Shown here one piece after another: positions 63,024 to 64,000 of a stretch of 64,000 nt of DNA. A program made the translations under genes and the position numbers. The notes under the pieces were generated by a model that was not told the origin of the DNA, did no database searches, and worked only from the letters and a program-made list of their open reading frames with translations. Position 1 is the stretch's first letter. Each line of letters opens with the position of its first letter. This DNA comes from Paenibacillus sp. FSL H8-0048 (GTDB lineage Bacteria > Bacillota > Bacilli > Paenibacillales > Paenibacillaceae): assembly GCF_038002825.1 (NCBI RefSeq), contig NZ_JBBODF010000001.1:5456001-5520000 (forward strand). The letters are read 5' to 3'.

Positions 63024-63072
63024 AAAAGAGGTGTCTCATTTGCCGTTTGCCGGCTTCTGGGACACCTCTTTT
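63024..63072. terminator. Terminator of the solute-binding protein gene
   Basis: AAAAGAGGTGTC and GACACCTCTTTT form a 12-pair stem around 25 bases, just beyond the stop codon of the minus-strand gene; T-rich on the minus strand. Confidence 0.85.
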
Positions 63073-63094
63073 CTGTTAATGGATCAGCTTGCTG

Positions 63095-64000
63095 CTATTG
63101 CTTCACAATATCCTGCACCGCTTTGTCCAGCTTCTCCAGCAGCTGGTCATGGTTCAGCTGGCCGCCGAGGTATTCCTGCATGGCTGCGCCGAAGCCCTGG
63201 GTGACGCCGTCAGGGAACATATCCCAGTTCCAGCCCAGCGCATTCCCGGATTTCTCCTGCACAGCAACGGCAACCTGGCCGATATCAGCGGCATCTGCGG
63301 TGATGTTCGCTTCCGCCGGAATGAACTTGAATTCCTTGGTCAGATACTTCTGGCCCGTTTCCGAGCTGACCATCCAGTTCAGGAAGGCCTTGGCTTCCTC
63401 CGGATGTGCGGATTTGCTGTTCACGATATAGTTGTTAGGCACGCCCACCAGGATGGTGCCTTCCTCGTTATTGATCGGGAGCGGGAGGAGGCCCAGGTTC
63501 AGGGCCGGATCAATTTTGTCGATATCGCCTTGCGTCCAGTTCCCTTGCAGCATCATGGCGGCCTTGCCAGAGGCAAATTCAGCCACCTGGGTCGCATAAT
63601 CGGTAGTCATCTTGTTGTCCTGGGCATTGCCTATGATCACATCTACGAGATCCAGCCATTGCTTGAAGACAGCGTTGCCCTTGATGGTCTGTTTGCCCGC
63701 CTTCACATCATCAATGAACTGCTTGGGATCAGGCTGGTGCGCCATACCCACGTTAACAAGGTGAATCCCCATCGACCACCACTCATTGGTCGCTTCGAAC
63801 GGCGTGATGCCGGCAGTCTTCAGCTTGGCAACAGCGTCCTTGAGCTGCGGGAGTGTCTTAGGCTCTTCCGTAATACCGGCCTTGGCGAACAGATCCTTGT
63901 TATAGATCAGCCCGTAGCCTTCAACATTCATAGGCATGCCATAGAGCTTGCCGTCTACGGTTGCCGGTGTCTTGGCGGTCGGAATCAGCTGGGCGGCCCA
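63095..64000 (-). CDS. ABC transporter solute-binding protein, C-terminal part
   Basis: The gene runs off the right edge of the window; 301 codons and the stop are present. The visible part is a sugar-type binding protein: GMPMNVEGYGLIYNKDLFAKAG, then FEATNEWWSMGIH, GKAAMMLQGNWTQGD and ETGQKYLTKEF. The N-terminal signal and about 100-130 residues are missing. The open frame continues upstream of the Met at 63937 to the edge, so that Met is internal. The transported sugar is unknown, and any permease genes would lie to the left of the stop or beyond the window; none is found on this side. Confidence 0.92.
   Translation of the reverse strand, partial: WAAQLIPTAKTPATVDGKLYGMPMNVEGYGLIYNKDLFAKAGITEEPKTLPQLKDAVAKLKTAGITPFEATNEWWSMGIHLVNVGMAHQPDPKQFIDDVKAGKQTIKGNAVFKQWLDLVDVIIGNAQDNKMTTDYATQVAEFASGKAAMMLQGNWTQGDIDKIDPALNLGLLPLPINNEEGTILVGVPNNYIVNSKSAHPEEAKAFLNWMVSSETGQKYLTKEFKFIPAEANITADAADIGQVAVAVQEKSGNALGWNWDMFPDGVTQGFGAAMQEYLGGQLNHDQLLEKLDKAVQDIVKQ

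Noticed and set aside
62458-63039. A 193-codon open frame on the minus strand
   Set aside because: It runs through the four-copy repeat and hairpin element B and has no ribosome binding site or recognisable protein features.

Overview
The window looks like the chromosome of a Paenibacillus or close relative (Bacillales). The reasons are strong AGGAGG-type ribosome binding sites with frequent GTG/TTG starts, the order sigW-rsiW-cdaA-cdaR-glmM-glmS with a glmS ribozyme, a PBSX-like tail module, a T-box in front of a glutaminyl-tRNA synthetase, and orphan sugar-ABC operons. I saw no rRNA, tRNA, CRISPR array or insertion sequence.

Layout. 1-8060: the right end of a PBSX/XkdT-type prophage or phage-tail-like bacteriocin: baseplate J protein, tail-fibre proteins, XkdU, XkdW, XkdX, membrane/holin proteins and an M15-type endolysin. 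8316-11108: ppc, then a 1 kb non-coding, structured stretch. 12171-19890: a conserved cell-envelope block, namely the ECF sigma factor SigW and its anti-sigma factor, the c-di-AMP cyclase CdaA and its regulator CdaR, then GlmM and GlmS with the glmS ribozyme. 34086-53109: ordinary accessory genes (AraC regulator and SDR, a broken phosphotransferase gene, VOC protein, KWG-repeat protein, lipoprotein, methyltransferase, macro-domain protein, YdjM-like hydrolase, KimA-like potassium importer, calcium P-type ATPase, sugar ABC transporter, isochorismatase-like hydrolase, luciferase-like monooxygenase). 53195-64000: a tandem repeat array and a tiny toxin-like gene, arsB, a bicupin oxalate decarboxylase, a TPR methyltransferase, T-box-glnS, mntH with a candidate MntR site, further repeats and a truncated solute-binding protein.

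The most interesting region is 20393-34042. It is a 13.7 kb single-strand, tightly packed gene cluster, visibly more AT-rich than its flanks, that I read as a biosynthetic cluster for a ribosomally made, radical-SAM-modified and probably fatty-acylated peptide. It holds a SPASM radical SAM maturase, four consecutive small precursor-like peptides with a shared leader and Cys/Gly-rich C-termini, an 805-residue fusion of a PqqD-like domain, an M50 metalloprotease and a BtrH-like acyltransferase domain, a small membrane-anchored protein, an FtsX-type permease, an ABC ATPase/ABC-2 permease pair, a LolD/MacB-type ATPase, an acyl-AMP ligase, an acyl carrier protein, a second radical SAM enzyme and a methyltransferase. 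The ligase and carrier protein would supply an acyl-ACP. BtrH-family enzymes transfer acyl groups from a carrier protein to an amine, so the fused domain is the natural candidate for acylating the peptide. This is inference from domain content; the product is unknown.

A second theme is intergenic repeats: three unrelated short repeats (near 11520, 53288 and 62492) that all recur at about 51 bp, and two copies of a ~105 bp hairpin element sharing the 13-mer AGCGTTCGCCTTT.
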